Source: Actinomycetota bacterium
Lineage (GTDB): Bacteria > Actinomycetota > Thermoleophilia > UBA2241
Direction of reading: 5' to 3'
NCBI GenBank assembly: GCA_012719015.1
Contig: JAAYBE010000115.1
Span: 1 to 7,921 of the forward strand
DNA length: 7,921 bases
The notes under the pieces are model-generated. The model did not search any database, was not told where the DNA came from, and saw nothing but the letters and a program-made list of their open reading frames with translations. Both the position numbers and the translations under genes were made by a program. This document shows, one piece after another, positions 6,403 to 7,921 of this stretch. How positions within the stretch are numbered: position 1 is the stretch's first letter; each line of letters begins with the position of its first letter.

Positions 6403-7134
6403 ATGCTGCTCGAGGGCTCCATCCGAAGGTTCAATCTCGCCGGCGTGCTGCAGTTCCTCGCGCAGTGCGCGGCCACCGGCGTGCTGGAAGTCCGCGATTT
6501 CGAGGAGTACGGCTTCATCTATCTCGTGCGCGGACGCGTCGAGGCGATCTCCCTGCCGATCACCGACGAGAAGCTGGGCACGCGACTCGTCAAGGCCGGC
6601 TGTCTCACCGAGCCCCAGCTCGCGGAGGCGCTGATGGAGGACGCCGGCCTCTCGCACGAGCAGAAGAAGCTCAAGCCGCTGGGGCAGCGCCTCATCGAGA
6701 AAGGCCTCACCACCAAGGAGATCATCCGTCGCATCATGGAGCGGCAGACGCTCGACCAGGTCTTCGAGCTGGCCCACTGGGACAACGGGGTGTTCTTCTA
6801 CGACGAGCCCGAGTACATGCCGCGTTTCCAGGTGGCGATCGAGGGCGACGTCCAGGGCTTGCTGCTGGACGCCTATCGGCGGATCGACGAAGGCGAGCGG
6901 GCCCGCAAGGCCGCCCTGGTGGTCGAGAACGAGGTCTGCTACGCCTGTCCGCTCGACGAGGAGTGCGGGCCCGTCATCAAGAGCAAGTACCTCAAGAGCG
7001 ACGTCTGCCTCTGGCGTGAGATGGCGGCCGTGCTCGACGAGAGCACGGAGCATCTGCGCGACGCACGCCAGCTGTACCGCTCACGCGAGACCGACGCCAA
7101 GCAGGAGCTCGACGCCTCCCTCGACTCCGAGTGA
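6403..7134 (+). CDS. DUF4388 (PATAN-like) protein with C-terminal cysteine cluster
   Basis: A 243-residue protein. The N-terminal segment (LEGSIRRFNLAGVLQFLAQ, then TGVLEV and GFIYLVRGRVEAI) is typical of DUF4388, also called PATAN, found in bacterial signalling proteins. The middle (LGQRLIEKGLTTKEIIRRIM, then DQVFELAHWDNGVFFYDEPE) matches the second half of that domain. The C-terminal part adds C179-x2-C182-x5-C188-x13-C202 (CYACPLDEEC, then SDVCLW), which could bind a metal or iron-sulfur cluster. A charged helical tail follows. The ATG at 6403 fits the domain start. AGGAGG at 6381-6386 is rather far (16 nt), and ACAGG at 6392-6396 is nearer. It diverges from rpmH and precedes a diguanylate cyclase, so a signalling role is plausible. 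The function of the domain itself is not well established. Confidence 0.85.
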   Translation: MLLEGSIRRFNLAGVLQFLAQCAATGVLEVRDFEEYGFIYLVRGRVEAISLPITDEKLGTRLVKAGCLTEPQLAEALMEDAGLSHEQKKLKPLGQRLIEKGLTTKEIIRRIMERQTLDQVFELAHWDNGVFFYDEPEYMPRFQVAIEGDVQGLLLDAYRRIDEGERARKAALVVENEVCYACPLDEECGPVIKSKYLKSDVCLWREMAAVLDESTEHLRDARQLYRSRETDAKQELDASLDSE

Positions 7135-7140
7135 CCGCCG

Positions 7141-7246
7141 AAGGCGCCGCAGGGGAGTCACCGTCGGGGGCGCCGCAGGCGCACCGGACAATGGCCGACG
7201 AAGGCGCCGGCAGGGGCCGGAGGGAAGTCACCGTCGGGGGCGCCGC
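7141..7246. repeat. Imperfect direct repeat in the intergenic spacer
   Basis: AAGGCGCCG occurs at 7141-7149 and 7201-7209. A 21-bp stretch starting AGTCACCGTCGG and ending GGCGCCGC occurs identically at 7156-7176 and 7226-7246. The two units are thus about 60-70 bp apart, the second carrying some 10 extra bases. GGCGCC appears four times. The spacer between the two genes (7135-7335) shows no promoter I can support. It may be a local duplication or two copies of a dispersed intergenic repeat. Confidence 0.65.
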
Positions 7247-7335
7247 GCACCCGCCCCGCCGCCGCCCCGACTGCCGACCCCCGCATGAGGCGAGCCGTGG
7301 GCGGGTACTCACGAGCCGTGGTCACTGCACCCGAC

Positions 7336-7921
7336 ATGGACATCGGCTTCAAGAGCATCCTCGACGCCCTCCACGACGGCGTCTATGTGGTCAGTCCCGA
7401 CCACACCATCGTGTACTGGAGCGAGGGCGCCGAACGGATCACCGGATACTCCCCGGACGAGGTCGTCGGCCGTCGCTGCGACGACGCGATCCTGGCCCAC
7501 ACCGACCTGACGGGACGTAGCCTCTGCGCCGGCGGCTGCCCCATCCGGCACTGTATGGACGCCGGACGCCCGCACGACGTCCGCGAGGTCTTCCTCAAGC
7601 GCAAGGACGGCCGACGGCTGGCCGTGTACGTCAAGACGACCGTCCTGGAGATCGAGGGCAGGCGCCACGGAGTCGAGGTCTTCGGCGAGCTCGAGAGCGT
7701 GGCCGGCAAGGAGCTCGTCGCCCGCATCCAGGAGCTCTCGGACTCGGCGGTGACGGACCCGCTCACGGGACTGTTCAACCGCCGGTATCTGGACGCGGTC
7801 CTGGCGCAGCAGTTCGCCATGTACAGGCGGCTCGGTCGCCGTTACGGGATCATCCAGATGGACGTGGACGTGCTCAAGGAGATCAACGACCGGCTCGGTC
7901 ACGCCACGGGCGACGAGGCCA
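7336..7921 (+). CDS. PAS-GGDEF diguanylate cyclase, cut by right edge
   Basis: The first 195 residues of a sensor protein expected to make cyclic di-GMP. A PAS domain spans about 3-120 (ALHDGVYVVSPDHTIVYWSEGAERITGYSPDEVVG, split here by its usual turn). It carries C48, H55, C64, C68 and C73 (LCAGGCPIRHC), a cysteine-rich PAS type seen in other diguanylate cyclases. After a short linker helix the GGDEF domain opens with DPLTGLFNRRYL (141-152) and reaches DVDVLKEINDRLGH (176-189), containing the metal-binding Asp region. The GGDEF loop itself lies beyond the edge, so activity cannot be judged. No membrane segment is seen. The start is uncertain: ATG 7336 begins right at the PAS fold, while in-frame GTG 7318 and ATG 7285 also exist. 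None has a strong ribosome binding site. Confidence 0.9.
   Translation, partial: MDIGFKSILDALHDGVYVVSPDHTIVYWSEGAERITGYSPDEVVGRRCDDAILAHTDLTGRSLCAGGCPIRHCMDAGRPHDVREVFLKRKDGRRLAVYVKTTVLEIEGRRHGVEVFGELESVAGKELVARIQELSDSAVTDPLTGLFNRRYLDAVLAQQFAMYRRLGRRYGIIQMDVDVLKEINDRLGHATGDEA

Noticed and set aside
7131..7520. 129-residue plus-strand frame across the repeat spacer into the cyclase
   Set aside because: It runs out of frame through the PAS region and translates to Arg/Pro/Gly-rich sequence with no domain.

Overview
This is a GC-rich bacterial chromosome segment. Third codon positions are almost all G or C, which is why long false reading frames lie opposite most real genes. I read ten protein genes, one of them cut by the right edge, and found no tRNA, rRNA, CRISPR array or insertion sequence. 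The L34 and YidC sequences, the GC content and TANNNT-type -10 boxes suggest a high-GC Gram-positive, perhaps a deep-branching anaerobic actinobacterial lineage such as the Coriobacteriia side. That placement is an inference from sequence character only.

Left part (1-3477): a small four-cysteine protein on the minus strand diverges from a complete endonuclease IV (nfo). The nfo gene has a recognisable promoter and a structured leader. Two further plus-strand genes follow, each with its own -10-like element: a 78-residue DUF2007-type protein and a 489-residue protein. The latter joins an N-terminal four-cysteine zinc-ribbon-like motif, a short coiled coil, a long acidic Ala/Pro/Glu linker and an unrecognised C-terminal domain.

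Middle part (3624-6307, minus strand): the classic operon rpmH-rnpA-yidD-yidC-jag, running right to left from a canonical promoter at 6278-6307. It makes ribosomal protein L34, the RNase P protein, YidD, the YidC membrane insertase and the KH/R3H RNA-binding protein Jag/KhpB. The usual origin-side neighbours are absent on both sides: dnaA does not diverge from rpmH, and rsmG/parA/parB do not follow jag.

Right part (6359-7921, plus strand): where dnaA would be expected there is a DUF4388 (PATAN-like) protein with a C-terminal four-cysteine cluster, preceded by an 18-bp near-perfect palindrome. After a spacer holding a direct repeat comes the start of a PAS-GGDEF diguanylate cyclase whose PAS domain also carries a cysteine cluster. 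The two may form a signalling pair with metal or redox sensing, but this rests on adjacency and cysteine content only.
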